In this document: one piece after another, positions 63,973 through 64,000 of the stretch | Numbering within the stretch: position 1 is the first letter of the stretch | Layout: each line of letters begins with the position of its first letter | NCBI GenBank assembly: GCA_015296085.1 | Contig: DVDT01000004.1 | Span: 124,001-188,000 of the forward strand | Direction: 5' to 3' | DNA: 64,000 nt | Source: Trichormus sp. M33_DOE_039 | GTDB taxonomy: Bacteria > Cyanobacteriota > Cyanobacteriia > Cyanobacteriales > Nostocaceae | Notes under the pieces: model-generated | Told to the model about the DNA's origin: nothing | What the model saw: the letters and a program-made list of their open reading frames with translations, nothing else | The model's database searches: none | Program-made: the position numbers and the translations under genes

Positions 63973-64000
63973 ATGGGCATTGGGCATGGGTAATAGGAAG

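Overview
The window looks like a chromosomal segment of a filamentous, probably heterocyst-forming cyanobacterium of the Nostoc/Anabaena group. The evidence is a form IB rbcL-rbcX-rbcS cluster followed by a rubisco activase with a RbcS-like tail, a dnaE gene that ends in the N-terminal half of a split intein, psbY and ndhS, a pilM-N-O-Q operon without pilP, many GCGATCGC (HIP1) sites, and many short 7-bp tandem repeats and small palindromic repeats between genes. This assignment rests on gene content and recalled protein families, with no database search.

Left part (1-13 kb): a minus-strand trio cut by the window edge has the order and topology of VirB2-VirB3-VirB4 type IV secretion components. 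It is followed by an SDR-SDR-flavin monooxygenase cluster, moaC, tRNA-Arg(ACG), an MFS exporter and a polyprenyl-phosphate-type glycosyltransferase. A divergent pair follows (NlpC/P60 peptidase and a class A beta-lactamase-like serine hydrolase), then two nucleoside-type ABC permeases without their ATPase.

Middle (13-33 kb): a TPR protein, an NMT1-type lipoprotein, a truncated ISAs1-like transposase, a PLP beta-eliminating lyase carrying tyrosine phenol-lyase signature residues, and dnaE-N with its split intein. Next come a methyltransferase-HIT fusion lacking the usual nucleophilic His, panB, a beta-propeller protein, and the carbon-fixation block rbcL-rbcX-rbcS ... rca. The rbcS-rca interval holds decayed accessory genes: an aminoglycoside acetyltransferase remnant, an Uma2 nuclease and a broken Phd-type antitoxin.

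Right part (33-64 kb): UDP-glucose dehydrogenase plus UDP-glucuronate decarboxylase (UDP-xylose supply), a CPA2 antiporter with universal stress domains, a HAS-barrel protein, ndhS, rodA, an Mrp ATPase and the pilus assembly operon pilMNO-pilQ, which has a gene fragment inside it. These are followed by a sugar-binding lipoprotein, a FIST sensor with a histidine kinase, folC, psbY (42 aa), a gamma-carbonic-anhydrase-like protein, a TIGR02652-like protein, a VOC protein, a double M16 peptidase with a repeat-derived linker, a cupredoxin, map, an M20 peptidase and a bestrophin-like channel.

Most of the window is ordinary cyanobacterial housekeeping. The unusual parts are the T4SS-like edge, the tyrosine phenol-lyase signature, the atypical HIT domain, the Mrp without CxxC, and the extent to which small repeats have invaded intergenic DNA and sometimes coding sequence.
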